Made by a program: the position numbers and the translations under genes
Shown: positions 33,171-42,036 of the stretch, one piece after another
How the letters are laid out: every line of letters begins with the position of its first letter
Numbering within the stretch: position 1 is the first letter of the stretch
The notes under the pieces: generated by a model
Told to the model about the DNA's origin: nothing
The model's input: only the letters and a program-made list of their open reading frames with translations
Databases searched by the model: none
Assembly (NCBI GenBank): GCA_046727955.1
Contig: JBKPDO010000087.1
Location: 1 to 48,852 of the forward strand
DNA from: DASVXQ01 sp046727955
GTDB lineage: Bacteria > Actinomycetota > CALGFH01
Reading direction: 5' to 3'
DNA: 48,852 bases

Positions 33171-34301
33171 ATGCCTGACGTACCTGGACCACGGTCTCGT
33201 CCCGGTGCGCACGGACTCGGCCGGCTCCGCAATGTGCTCGCTCTCGGTCTGGTGGCCGCGCTGGCTATCCTGGCCCCGGTCGCGTCGGCCGCCGCATCGC
33301 AGCCGGGCAACGCCTACCATCAGACCAATCTCGTCTCCGACCTGCCCGGCACGGCCCAGCTCACCGACTCCGACGTGGTCAACCCCTGGGGGCTGGCGTT
33401 CAGTCCGACCTCGCCGGCGTGGGTGGCCAACAACGGCACCGGCAAGGCCACCCTCTACCGCGGCTTCGTCGATGGCAGCCCGATCGCCAAGGTGCCGCTG
33501 GTGGTAAGCATCCCCGGCGGCGCGCCGACCGGGCAGGTCTTCAACCCCACACCCGGGTTCGTGGTCAGCTCCGGTACCAGTAGCGGCCCGGCGCTGTTCA
33601 TCTTCGACTCCGAGGCCGGGCTGGTCACCGGCTGGAACCCGGGTGTGCCCCCGCCGCCGCCCTCCACCCAGGCGCAGGTCGGCGCCAGCGTGCCCGACGC
33701 CATCTACAAGGGCCTAGCGATCGCCAGCACCACCGACGGCACCTTCCTGTACGCGGCCAACTTCCACCAGGGCCGCATCGACGTGTTCGACTCAAGCTTC
33801 AACCTGGTCCACCTGTCGGGCAGCTTCCAAGACCCCGAGATTCCGCCGGGCTTCGCGCCGTTCAACGTCCAGGCGCTCGGTGGCCTGCTGTACGTCACCT
33901 ACGCCAAGCAGGACGCCGCCCGCGAGGACGACGTCGCCGGCCCGGCCCTTGGGTTCGTCGACGTCTACAGCACCAGCGGTCAACTGCTGCGCCACCTGAT
34001 CGAGCACGGTCAGCTGAACGCCCCGTGGGGCCTGGTGCTGGCCCCGGCGGGGTTTGGCCGCTTCAGCGGCGCGCTGCTGGTGGGTAACTTCGGCGACGGC
34101 CGCATCAACGCCTACGATCCGACGACCGGCGAGTTCCTCGGCCGCCTGCGGCGCGAGGACAACAGCCCGGTCCAGATTGACGGGCTGTGGGCGCTGCGCT
34201 TTGGCAACGGCGTCATCGGCAACCCGACCACCCTGCTGTTCACCGCCGGCATCGACGACGAGGCCCACGGCCTGTTCGGCGCAATCCAAGCAGCCAGCTG
34301 A
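33171..34301 (+). CDS. Secreted TIGR03118-family protein
   Basis: A 376-residue protein with a signal peptide (LGLVAALAILAPVASAAA). NLVSDLPGTAQLTDSDVVNPWGLAFS opens the TIGR03118 family, and AAFNVQAL-like, YVTYAKQDAAREDDVAGPALGFVDVY and APWGLVLAPAGFGRFSGALLVGNFGDG are conserved blocks. A beta-propeller fold is likely; the biochemical function is unknown. AAGGAGG precedes the ATG. It is monocistronic and followed by a strong hairpin. Confidence 0.83.
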   Translation: MPDVPGPRSRPGAHGLGRLRNVLALGLVAALAILAPVASAAASQPGNAYHQTNLVSDLPGTAQLTDSDVVNPWGLAFSPTSPAWVANNGTGKATLYRGFVDGSPIAKVPLVVSIPGGAPTGQVFNPTPGFVVSSGTSSGPALFIFDSEAGLVTGWNPGVPPPPPSTQAQVGASVPDAIYKGLAIASTTDGTFLYAANFHQGRIDVFDSSFNLVHLSGSFQDPEIPPGFAPFNVQALGGLLYVTYAKQDAAREDDVAGPALGFVDVYSTSGQLLRHLIEHGQLNAPWGLVLAPAGFGRFSGALLVGNFGDGRINAYDPTTGEFLGRLRREDNSPVQIDGLWALRFGNGVIGNPTTLLFTAGIDDEAHGLFGAIQAAS

Positions 34302-34324
34302 GCCTGAGCAGCCGCCGCATCTGT

Positions 34325-34368
34325 CCAGTCGGGTCCGGCACCGCCATGACGGCACCGGACCCGACTGG
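34325..34368 (+). terminator. Hairpin after the TIGR03118 gene
   Basis: Perfect 14-bp stem CCAGTCGGGTCCGG / CCGGACCCGACTGG with a 16-base loop, 23 bp after the stop. No T-run follows. Confidence 0.6.
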
Positions 34369-34472
34369 CACCGCGCTACGGCCAGTGCCGATGGGGTCGT
34401 CCGCTCCGGGCGGGAAGTCGGGGCCGAGTTCGTCGGTCTCCGGGTGGGCCAGATCAGTTGCCTCGTTGCCAG

Positions 34473-34697
34473 GTGCAGACCTTGTTCAGGGGCGAGACCA
34501 TTCGCGGCCTGCTGCTCAACGCCTATGCGTTCTGGAAGATCGGGCAGATTGCACTGTTCGCAAGCATCGCCTCGTTCTCGCTGGCCGGGCTGATGCTCGT
34601 GCTGACCGTCCTCGGGTTCTGGCACCTGCGCCGGGCGTCCCCGACCGAAGGGGTGCTGGCGGGTTCCTATTCACCGAGGCCCAGCGTGTCTGTCTGA
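34473..34697 (+). CDS. Small single- or two-helix membrane protein, possibly a C-terminal fragment
   Basis: About 74 residues from GTG 34473 (TTG at 34458 is an alternative). A hydrophilic start (VQTLFRGETIRGLLLNAYAF) leads into about 35 hydrophobic residues that could form one or two membrane helices ending in FWHLRR. No Shine-Dalgarno is visible and the sequence begins abruptly, so it may be the tail of a larger lost membrane protein. I do not recognise the family. A perfect 11-bp hairpin follows. Confidence 0.4.
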   Translation: MQTLFRGETIRGLLLNAYAFWKIGQIALFASIASFSLAGLMLVLTVLGFWHLRRASPTEGVLAGSYSPRPSVSV

Positions 34698-34720
34698 GCC
34701 TGGAGCAGCCGGCGGCCGGT

Positions 34721-34755
34721 GCCTCCCCGTCTCACACATCCAGGGACGGGGAGGC
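34721..34755 (+). terminator. Hairpin after the small membrane protein
   Basis: Stem GCCTCCCCGTC / GACGGGGAGGC (34721-34731 with 34745-34755) and a 13-base loop. No T-run follows. Confidence 0.55.
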
Positions 34756-34818
34756 GCCGTTGGTCCGGGTCCGGATATGACCAGCATGCGGGCCCCGGAT
34801 CGCCGATGATCGGAACCG

Positions 34819-35058
34819 ATGACTGGATTCGCTGCCGTCGCCACCACAGGGATCTACTGCCGGCCGGGTTGCGTTGCGCGCCCGTCTCCGCAGAACGTTC
34901 GGCAACTGAACCGGGCCTGCCGGGAAGTGTTCCGTGCGACGCCGAGAGAACTACGGGCCCGCCGCCGCATCAGCGATCGGCTTGTCGCCGATGGCGGCCT
35001 TCTGCTTCGGCTGCCCTTCCAGGCGCCTCTTGAGTGGGAGGCGATGCTCACCTACTTC
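34819..35058 (+). pseudogene. Internally deleted Ada-AlkA DNA repair gene
   Basis: About 80 residues join pieces of a bifunctional Ada/AlkA protein. FAAVATTGIYCRPGCVAR comes from the N-terminal methyl-acceptor zinc domain. It is joined directly to LNRACREVFRATPRELRARR from the second AraC-type helix-turn-helix, then LLLRLPFQAPLEWEAMLTYF from the start of the AlkA domain. Most of the zinc domain, the first helix-turn-helix and the whole glycosylase core are missing. After LTYF the frame runs into antisense sequence of the HAF gene. Not functional. Confidence 0.75.
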
Positions 35059-35301
35059 ACGCCACAGGGTGGCGTGGGTCATCGTGTCTCCCGCCAGATT
35101 GGAGGAGCCCGCGATCCAGCCCCGGTTGTTGATGCTGTTGCCCGCGCTGGTCGTCCCACCGAGCGACCCGAACTGCGTGACGTGGTACAGGGTCGGCCTC
35201 GGCTGCTCCGCGCCGGCCGGGCTCAGTCCTGAGGTGACGAGCAGAAGAGAGACGATGAGCGCCTCCAGGACAGCCAGGGTGCGGAGTCTGGTGGTTCTCA
35301 T
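35059..35301 (-). pseudogene. 3'-truncated secreted HAF-repeat protein
   Basis: A signal peptide (RTLAVLEALIVSLLLVTSGLSPAGA) is followed by YHVTQFGSLGGTTSAGNSINNRGWIAGSSNLAGDTMTHATLWR, about one HAF repeat. Coding similarity stops at the tryptophan-arginine pair where the Ada-AlkA remnant begins on the opposite strand. Intact HAF proteins carry several such repeats, so this one lost its 3' part. ATG at 35301. Confidence 0.7.
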
Positions 35302-35458
35302 GCTGCTCCCCTCCTGAATGTCGAGATCGAGAATGGTTGCCATTGGCGGGCTGATCTCCACACCAGGAGAATACGAACGGGCAGCGCGGCATTGCTGGTC
35401 GTTTCCGGACAGAAATCGTCCGGGGACGCATTGGTTTCAAGGAGCGTGAGCGGCCCCG

Positions 35459-36085
35459 TCAGGGGCGCTGTGAAGGGAGCATGCAGTCCTCGACCTGCGC
35501 GATGTAGTCGGCGCTGTCACGTTCTGGAGGCCAGAAGCGGTCGAAGCTGATGGCGACCCAGGCACCGGCTGGGAGCTGCCTGGTCCAGCGGAGGGTGCGC
35601 TGCTCGTAGTAGGCCACGCCGACCGGCGTCACACCCGCGTCTCCGATGGGGGGCTGCGGGTAGGAGACGGACAGGAAACCTCGCTGATCGACCTCGTTCG
35701 TGAAGTCGAAGGTCGTCGGGTTCGCCTGCACAGCAGGCACGGCGAGCCATTGGTCGAGAACGATGGTGCCCGGCGGTGGCTGATCGAGGGAGGAGATACC
35801 CTCCAGGTGGAACACACCCTGGCGCTTCCAACTGTCGTCGCCGGCCGCAACCCGTAACGGCTGACCGTCCTCCGTGCCGTCCTTTACGCGAATGCCGTAC
35901 TCCCACGGACGTCCGTCACGAGTGGGGGGCGGCGACGCCGCCTGGATGCGCCTGTAAAGGGCGCGCAGTCGGTTCTCCGGAGAATCCTGTGGGTGGGTCG
36001 AGGTGCGGATACCAAGCTTGAGCTGGACGCCGTTGCGGCAAACCTGTAGGGCGTCCCACACTGCGTCGGCACCGGCGTGCGACAT
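35459..36085 (-). CDS. Hypothetical protein
   Basis: A 208-residue protein of no family I recognise. It has no signal peptide or membrane segment. It contains proline-rich turns (RIQAASPPPTRDGRPWEYG, VSYPQPPIGDAG) and ends in a tryptophan-rich region (RTLRWTRQLPAGAWVAISFDRFWPP). ATG at 36085 is followed by SHAGADAVWDALQV. It is divergent from the large cyclase gene with a 91-bp gap, so the two may share a control region. Confidence 0.6.
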   Translation of the reverse strand: MSHAGADAVWDALQVCRNGVQLKLGIRTSTHPQDSPENRLRALYRRIQAASPPPTRDGRPWEYGIRVKDGTEDGQPLRVAAGDDSWKRQGVFHLEGISSLDQPPPGTIVLDQWLAVPAVQANPTTFDFTNEVDQRGFLSVSYPQPPIGDAGVTPVGVAYYEQRTLRWTRQLPAGAWVAISFDRFWPPERDSADYIAQVEDCMLPSQRP

Positions 36086-36176
36086 GGTCCCATCCCTCTG
36101 TCGGCAAGGTTTGGACAATCTCGTTGACGTGCGTAATACCGTAGAACGACAACAGTTCAGGCACAAGGGAAGCTGC

Positions 36177-39100
36177 GTGGGCAAGAGCGGGCTGTCCATG
36201 GATGGGAGCCTCCGCCGTGAGGAGGCGAACCTGAGCGCGGCGTGGCGCTCGTTCGTGCCCGACTACGTGGTCCGGATGCTGCTCAGGCACCCGGGCGAGA
36301 TCCCGATCGCCAGCGTCGAGCGCACGAATGCTGTGGTGCTCTTCGCCGACGTCGTGGGCTTCACGCCGATGAGTGAGGCGCTGGCGCGATCCGGCGCCTA
36401 CGGCACTGAGGAGCTGACCCGGATCCTGAGCGGCTGGTTCGATACCGTGGCCAATCTCGTGGCGCGCTATGGCGGCGGCGTGGCGGAATTTGTCGGCGAC
36501 GCGCTGACCGCCGTGTTCTGGTGCGACGCTCGGACCCGGCGCGCAACCGAGCGCCGGACGGTCCAGTGCGCCCTCGACATGCAGGCCGCGATGGCGCGCT
36601 TCCAGACCGTTGACACTGGGGCGGGGACCTTCGGGCTGGCGATGAAGGCGGGTCTGGCGGCAGGGCCGCTGCTGCTCACCATCATGGGAGACCCGGCGAT
36701 CCGGCTTCAGTACGTGCTCGCGGGGCCCGCGCTCGACGGTGCGGCAGCAGCCGAGCACCAGGCCCGCAGTGGCGAGGTCGTCGTGGACGGCGCCCTGCTG
36801 GAAGACCGTCTCGGCGCCCAAGTGCTGGAGCGCCGAGACCACTGGTGTGTGGTCGGCAGCTTGCGCGGACAGATCTCACCGGTGCGCCCAGCTCCGCTCG
36901 ACCCGATCGGCGAGGCTACGGCAATGCGGCTGGCCCCCTTCCTCCATCCCGCCATCGCCGAGCGGTTGCGGTCCGGACGGCGCGATCTCATGCACGAGCA
37001 CCGAAAGGTCACGGTCGCCTTCGTCGGGCTGCCGGACCTCGCCTTGGACGACCCGCGGTCCGTCGCCACCCTGCAGCGCTTCCTGGCCGAGGCCGTGCGG
37101 GTGATGGACCGCTACGGTGGTCACCTCCGCCAGGTGGACAACGGTGACAAGGGCAGCCTGCTGGTCGCCTTCTTCGGGGCACCGGTTGGCCATGAGGACG
37201 ATGAGGAGCGCGCTGTCCACTGTTGCCTAGAGTTGCTCCAGCTACTGGGCGGCCCTTTCCGTGCCGGCGTCACAACTGGCTCCGTTTACTGTGGCGAGGT
37301 CGGCTCGGACGCCCGACGCGAGTACACGGTGATCGGCGACTCGGTCAACCTCGCCGCGCGCCTCATGCAGGCCGCCAAGCCAGGACAGCTCCTCGTCGAC
37401 CGGCCGACCCACGACCGGGCCCGCGACACCACTATCCACGATCGGCTGGAGCCGATCAGCGTCAAAGGAAAGGCTAGGCGGATCGACGTCTGGGCGGTCC
37501 GCGCGGTGCGCGACCGGCCAGGGGGCGGGCGGCCGGTGCCGGCGGGCCTGCAGCCGTTGGTCGGGAGGGACGGCGAGGTCGCCAGCATCCGGGCGCTCGT
37601 CGTCCGTGCGCTTGCCGGGAAGGGGCAGGTCGTCTGCCTGACCGGTGAGGCAGGGATCGGCAAGTCGCGGCTCGGCGCCGAGGTCATCCGGATGGTGGAG
37701 GGGCTCGGGTTCGCGGTCCACGGCGGTGCCTGCCGCTCTCATGGCACGACCACCAGCTATCTCGTCTGGCGCTCGATCTGGTGCGACCTCTTGGAGCTTG
37801 ACACCTCGCTGCCCATCGCGGAGCAGAAGGCACAGCTCGCCGACCGGGTCGCGCGGCGCGACGGCGTCTCGGGCCTGCGCGCGCCGCTGCTAGGGCCGGT
37901 CGTCAACCTGCCCATGCCCGACAGCGAGCTGACCGCCCCGCTCGACCCGCAGACCCGGGACGAGCTCCTCCGATCCCTCCTGCTCGAGTGCCTGCGCGAC
38001 CGCGCGGCGCCCGCGCCGCTGCTGCTCGTGCTCGAGGACTGCCACTGGATCGACCCCGCCTCGCACGCCCTGCTCGAGTTCCTCGCCCGTAACGTCGCCG
38101 ATCAGCCGATCCTGATCCTGGTGATCGCCCGCAGGACGGTCGGCGATCCTTCGCCGCTGGCGTCGTTGTCGCAGCACCCCCACTTCAGCGAGCTCCGGCT
38201 GGCCGAGCTGGGCAGCGCGGACGCCGAGCGGCTCGTGGGCCTGCGGCTGCGCCAGCGCTACGGCGCAGACGCCGTCGTCGCCTCCGACGTGGTCCACCGC
38301 ATCGCCGACCGGGGCGAGGGCAATCCCTTCTACCTGGAGGAGCTGGTCAGCTACCTGCACGCCCGTGCCATCGACCCGCGCGACCCGCGCGCCTTGGCGG
38401 CACTGGAGCTGCCCGGTGGGCTCCAGCGCCTGGTAATGGCCCGCATCGACCAGCTCAGCGAGGGCGAGAAGGCGACGATCAAGGTCGCGAGCGTCATCGG
38501 ACGGCGGTTCCGCGCCCGCTGGATCTCCGAGACTTACCCCGCCGCGGGCCAGCCAGAGGAGGTCGCCCACTATCTGAGGCGGCTGGACGAACTCGACCTG
38601 GCGCCTCTGCGGACGGCAGCGCCCGAACCGGAGTACCAGTTCAAGCATGCGATCACCCAGGAGGTGGCGTACCAGAGCCTCACGTTCCAGATGCGGGAGG
38701 CGCTCCATGAGCGTGTCGGCCTGTTTATCGAGCGGAGCTATCCCGACCGTCTCGCCCAGTACGTCGACGTGCTCGCCCACCACTACGGACGCACCCGGCG
38801 GGTCGACAAGCAGCGGGTGTGGTTCCGGGCCGCCGGCGACGCGGCCAAGGCCGCCTTCGCCAACGAGGCCGCTGTCGACTACTACCAGCGCCTGCTCCCG
38901 CTGCTGCCGGAGGACCACACCGGCGAGGTGCTGGTCGAGCTCGGCGCTGTCTGGCACCTCACCGGTCGATGGACCGAGGCGGAGGGGGCCTACCGACAGG
39001 CAATGCAGGTCGCCTCGCGCACTGGTCGTCGTGATGTCCTTGCCGCCAGCCAGCGGGATCTTGGCGACCTCTTCAGGAGCACCCAGTCGTATGCGGAGGC

Positions 39101-40259
39101 AGTGAGCTGGCTCACGCGGGCGGCCGACGAGTTCGAGCGGCTCGGCGATCGGCAGGGGCTGTCGACGACGCTCGACCGCATCACCTTTGCGCTGTACGAG
39201 CAGGGCGCGTACGGCGAAGCGCTCGCCGCGGCCGGCCGACACCTCGAAATTGCGACCGAGGCTGGCGACCTCGCAGGGGTGAGCATCGCGCTCAACTACA
39301 CCGGGCTCGTGCGCATGAACACTGGCCAGACCGCCGCGGCGCTCGGGCTCCTGCAGCAGGCGCTCGACGCCGCGACCAGGGCCGGCGACCGGCGCTGTCT
39401 GGTCTACGCGGCCGGCAACCTCGGCTTGTTGCACTTGCGGTATGGCGATCATATGCGGGCGGTCGCGTACTGCCACCAGGCCCTTTCGGTCGCCCAGGAG
39501 ATGGGCGACCGGCAGATCGCCAGCGTCTACACCGGCAACCTAGGCGAGGTGTACCGGGATCAGGGCGACTATGTACGCGCGACCAAGTGCTTCGTCCACG
39601 CGCTTCGAACCGCCGTCGAACTCGGGGACTGGACGAACGTTGCCGATCAGGTGGGGAATGTGGCCGCCACGGCGGCCACCCAGGGCCATCACCGGGAGGC
39701 CGAGCGGCTCTTCAGCCGGGCGATCGCCCTCGCCCGGCTCCTCGACGCCCCGTACTTCCTGTGCGGTTGGCTGCACCAGTTGGCCAAGCTCCACGCCAGG
39801 CGGGGCCGGCTGGACGAGGCGGAGCGGCTGAATCGGGAGGCGCTCGAGATCGCCAACGAGCGCAACGAGCGCGAGGTCCAGGTATCGGCGTTCCTTCTGT
39901 CGCTCCGCTTGCAGGTCACGCTCGGCCGCGTCGACACGGACGCGGTCATCGGGCGGCTCCGGGCCCTGGAGGGCGCCTGGGTCGAGCCGCACGAGCGGGC
40001 GGCGCTCCTGGACGCGCTCTGGCAGCTCGACCCGACCCAGGAAACGGCGCGGACGGCTGCCGCCGACCTGTATCGAACGCTGTACGAGCGAGCCCCAAGT
40101 GTCGAGTACCGGGAGGCGTACGCGCGGCTGACCGGGGTGACGCTGCCGCCCGGGCCGCCCCTGCCACCATTGCCGAAGGCCGTGGAGGGGGACGTGGCGG
40201 ACCTCGATGAGCTACTGCGGCAGGTTGACAAGGCCGCCTCGCAGCTTGGCGCCACCTGA
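36177..40259 (+). CDS. Tandem class III cyclase - NTPase - TPR signalling protein (soluble adenylyl cyclase-like)
   Basis: A 1360-residue cytosolic protein. Cyclase domain 1 (about 50-215) has both metal aspartates, Asp58 in LFADVVGF and Asp108 in FVGDALTA, but lacks the Asn/Arg pair. Cyclase domain 2 (about 278-440) has Gly284 in place of the first aspartate, but keeps YTVIGDSVNLAARL with Asn391 and Arg395. The two halves would form one active site between them, as in animal soluble adenylyl cyclase. An AAA/STAND-type NTPase follows, with the P-loop GEAGIGKS (490-497) and Walker B LLLVLEDCHW, then TPR-type repeats from about 900 to the end. GTG 36177 has AAGGGA before it; ATG 36198 is the alternative. 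Adenylyl rather than guanylyl specificity is inferred. Confidence 0.87.
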   Translation: MGKSGLSMDGSLRREEANLSAAWRSFVPDYVVRMLLRHPGEIPIASVERTNAVVLFADVVGFTPMSEALARSGAYGTEELTRILSGWFDTVANLVARYGGGVAEFVGDALTAVFWCDARTRRATERRTVQCALDMQAAMARFQTVDTGAGTFGLAMKAGLAAGPLLLTIMGDPAIRLQYVLAGPALDGAAAAEHQARSGEVVVDGALLEDRLGAQVLERRDHWCVVGSLRGQISPVRPAPLDPIGEATAMRLAPFLHPAIAERLRSGRRDLMHEHRKVTVAFVGLPDLALDDPRSVATLQRFLAEAVRVMDRYGGHLRQVDNGDKGSLLVAFFGAPVGHEDDEERAVHCCLELLQLLGGPFRAGVTTGSVYCGEVGSDARREYTVIGDSVNLAARLMQAAKPGQLLVDRPTHDRARDTTIHDRLEPISVKGKARRIDVWAVRAVRDRPGGGRPVPAGLQPLVGRDGEVASIRALVVRALAGKGQVVCLTGEAGIGKSRLGAEVIRMVEGLGFAVHGGACRSHGTTTSYLVWRSIWCDLLELDTSLPIAEQKAQLADRVARRDGVSGLRAPLLGPVVNLPMPDSELTAPLDPQTRDELLRSLLLECLRDRAAPAPLLLVLEDCHWIDPASHALLEFLARNVADQPILILVIARRTVGDPSPLASLSQHPHFSELRLAELGSADAERLVGLRLRQRYGADAVVASDVVHRIADRGEGNPFYLEELVSYLHARAIDPRDPRALAALELPGGLQRLVMARIDQLSEGEKATIKVASVIGRRFRARWISETYPAAGQPEEVAHYLRRLDELDLAPLRTAAPEPEYQFKHAITQEVAYQSLTFQMREALHERVGLFIERSYPDRLAQYVDVLAHHYGRTRRVDKQRVWFRAAGDAAKAAFANEAAVDYYQRLLPLLPEDHTGEVLVELGAVWHLTGRWTEAEGAYRQAMQVASRTGRRDVLAASQRDLGDLFRSTQSYAEAVSWLTRAADEFERLGDRQGLSTTLDRITFALYEQGAYGEALAAAGRHLEIATEAGDLAGVSIALNYTGLVRMNTGQTAAALGLLQQALDAATRAGDRRCLVYAAGNLGLLHLRYGDHMRAVAYCHQALSVAQEMGDRQIASVYTGNLGEVYRDQGDYVRATKCFVHALRTAVELGDWTNVADQVGNVAATAATQGHHREAERLFSRAIALARLLDAPYFLCGWLHQLAKLHARRGRLDEAERLNREALEIANERNEREVQVSAFLLSLRLQVTLGRVDTDAVIGRLRALEGAWVEPHERAALLDALWQLDPTQETARTAAADLYRTLYERAPSVEYREAYARLTGVTLPPGPPLPPLPKAVEGDVADLDELLRQVDKAASQLGAT

Positions 40260-40328
40260 GCCTCGCTTGCGAGCTCCCGGCGGGCCAAGACATCGCCCAG
40301 GCTGAGCTGGCCGCGGCTGCGCCGGAAC

Positions 40329-41858
40329 TCACCCCTCCCGCAACGGCTCGGCACGCCCAAGCCGACGCAGCGTCGGGATCGACGGCGCGAACGCGTACAC
40401 CGCACCGGTGGTACGTACAAACCGGCGGAGATCGAGCTGCAACGGCTCCTCACCCTTCCGGCGAAGGACAGAGGGCTGCGTGCTCGCGCCGATCAGGGAA
40501 TCGGGCCCATCGGCGGCTGCGCTCTCCGGCCCGCCCGAGACGGGGCTCCCTGGGAGGGACTGCGAGTTGCTCGCCCAACTGCGCTGCACGAACTCGAACT
40601 GGTCCTCGATGCTCGCCATGAAAGCGTTGAACAGCAGCCCGCGCTCGACGTTCTCGTCTCGGGCTCCGGCCTGGTTTGCCTCGAAAGGCGGGCCGAAGGG
40701 GATGCTCCGCCGGAGCAGCCGGTGTGTGCGGTCCTGGAACCCCGCGTCGTCACGCGGATTCACCTTGCGGATGTGGGCGAAGCGCGGGGTGTGGTAGCCA
40801 TCCGGATCGTCGTCATAGTTGAAGTCGTTGAGTCCCTGGCCGCCGCCCGCCGGCGAGAGCGGCGTGCCGTCGGCCCGCCGCCCGATCGCCTTGGCGGCGA
40901 CGTCCTCTGCCACTGCGCTGCCGAGACGGTCCATCTGGTCCTGCCAGCCAGCGACGTCCTGGGTCAGGCGGAGGAAGACCTCGAACGACCCATCCCGCAT
41001 CCACGAGGGCGGGTGCAACCGGCGGGCACGCGGGTAGGATCCGCGCTCCCCTGGATACCCCAGGACGAACTCGCCCGTCGCGATGATCTGGGAGCCGGGC
41101 TGGTCCTCGCTTTCCCAGCGCCCGCGGCGGATTGTCGCACTGGTGAAGCCTCGAACGCCGGGCTGGGAGACCCCGCCCCTGAACCCGAAGTGCTCGGTTC
41201 CCTTATGCAGACCCCGCAGGGTGTCGCCGCGTTGCCCCTGCGACATGCTGCCGTCGCGCTGTCGCATCTCGAGCACGGTAAGCCCCAGCTCCTGCGCGAG
41301 TCTCCGCTCCGCCTCGACCCTCTCGCGGAGATCATGCCCAGAATCCGCCGCGATGGTCACCAGCGCGTCGACCGGGGCCTGCTTGGGTCCTCCGATGACC
41401 CAGTTTCTCGGGTCGCTGTCATCCTCGTTGCCGAGCAGCGCGGGTGGGGGTGTCAGGTTCCCGTGCTCGTCCCTGCCCTCCCCCAGCGGGCCTCGCCAGA
41501 ACGCGTCATACGCCACCAGATCGGCCGCGAGCTCAGGGTGCAGCGTCACCAGTCCCGAGGAGGTCAGGCTCACACCCATCCAGATCTGCTCGGGGGGCTG
41601 GGCGCCGCCTTCGGCCTTCTGGGCTTTGCGCTCCGCACTGTGCTCGGCCACCGCCTTGGTGGTGGCGATGCGGTTGTCGCCGGTGAGGGCGCTGAGCCAC
41701 CGGCGGGCGCCGTCTTGGTCGTTGTTGAAGTTGAGAAACAGGAACACCTGATGAGGCTTGTTGAAGGGCGCCAGGATGTTGCCCTGGATGGTCTCGGACA
41801 ACCTGAGCGGGTTGTCGTATGAAGCCTCATCCTGCTCGGCAGTGCCTGGAGTCCCCAT
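40329..41858 (-). CDS. Dyp-type peroxidase with altered distal motif
   Basis: A 509-residue heme peroxidase of the DyP superfamily, of the longer type. His362 in RFAHIRKVNPRD is the proximal heme ligand. HRLLRRSIPFGPP holds the distal arginine, and LLFNAFMASIEDQFEFVQRSW is the conserved C-terminal block. The distal GXXDG motif reads HFGFRGGVSQPG, so the usual aspartate is Gly228 (one base, GAC to GGC). No Tat or Sec signal and no encapsulin tag are seen. ATG 41858 has GAGGTG upstream. It lies downstream of the SpaA-like gene beyond a terminator. Confidence 0.85.
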   Translation of the reverse strand: MGTPGTAEQDEASYDNPLRLSETIQGNILAPFNKPHQVFLFLNFNNDQDGARRWLSALTGDNRIATTKAVAEHSAERKAQKAEGGAQPPEQIWMGVSLTSSGLVTLHPELAADLVAYDAFWRGPLGEGRDEHGNLTPPPALLGNEDDSDPRNWVIGGPKQAPVDALVTIAADSGHDLRERVEAERRLAQELGLTVLEMRQRDGSMSQGQRGDTLRGLHKGTEHFGFRGGVSQPGVRGFTSATIRRGRWESEDQPGSQIIATGEFVLGYPGERGSYPRARRLHPPSWMRDGSFEVFLRLTQDVAGWQDQMDRLGSAVAEDVAAKAIGRRADGTPLSPAGGGQGLNDFNYDDDPDGYHTPRFAHIRKVNPRDDAGFQDRTHRLLRRSIPFGPPFEANQAGARDENVERGLLFNAFMASIEDQFEFVQRSWASNSQSLPGSPVSGGPESAAADGPDSLIGASTQPSVLRRKGEEPLQLDLRRFVRTTGAVYAFAPSIPTLRRLGRAEPLREG

Positions 41859-41961
41859 GGTCGCCGCACCTCACTCTCGCGAGCTTCGCCGTGCTTGCAG
41901 CGTTTGATCCTAGTGGATGCACTGAAGCCGTCAAGCGGCCTCCACCTGACCGCTCGGAAGC

Positions 41962-41995
41962 AAAGAGAGGCGGCCCATTCGGGCCGCCTCTCTTT
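41962..41995 (-). terminator. Intrinsic terminator-like hairpin after the SpaA-like gene
   Basis: Perfect 15-bp stem AAAGAGAGGCGGCCC / GGGCCGCCTCTCTTT around the loop ATTC, 42 bp past the stop of the secreted protein gene. A short T-run closes the stem on either strand. It insulates the DyP gene from read-through. Confidence 0.75.
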
Positions 41996-42023
41996 GGTCA
42001 GTTGCTCGTGGTCAGTTGCTTGT
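41996..42023. repeat. 14-bp x 2 repeat after the SpaA-like gene
   Basis: GGTCAGTTGCTCGT and GGTCAGTTGCTTGT are adjacent, one mismatch, ending 13 bp from the stop codon of the secreted protein gene. Confidence 0.75.
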
Positions 42024-42036
42024 GTTGCCTGCTCTG

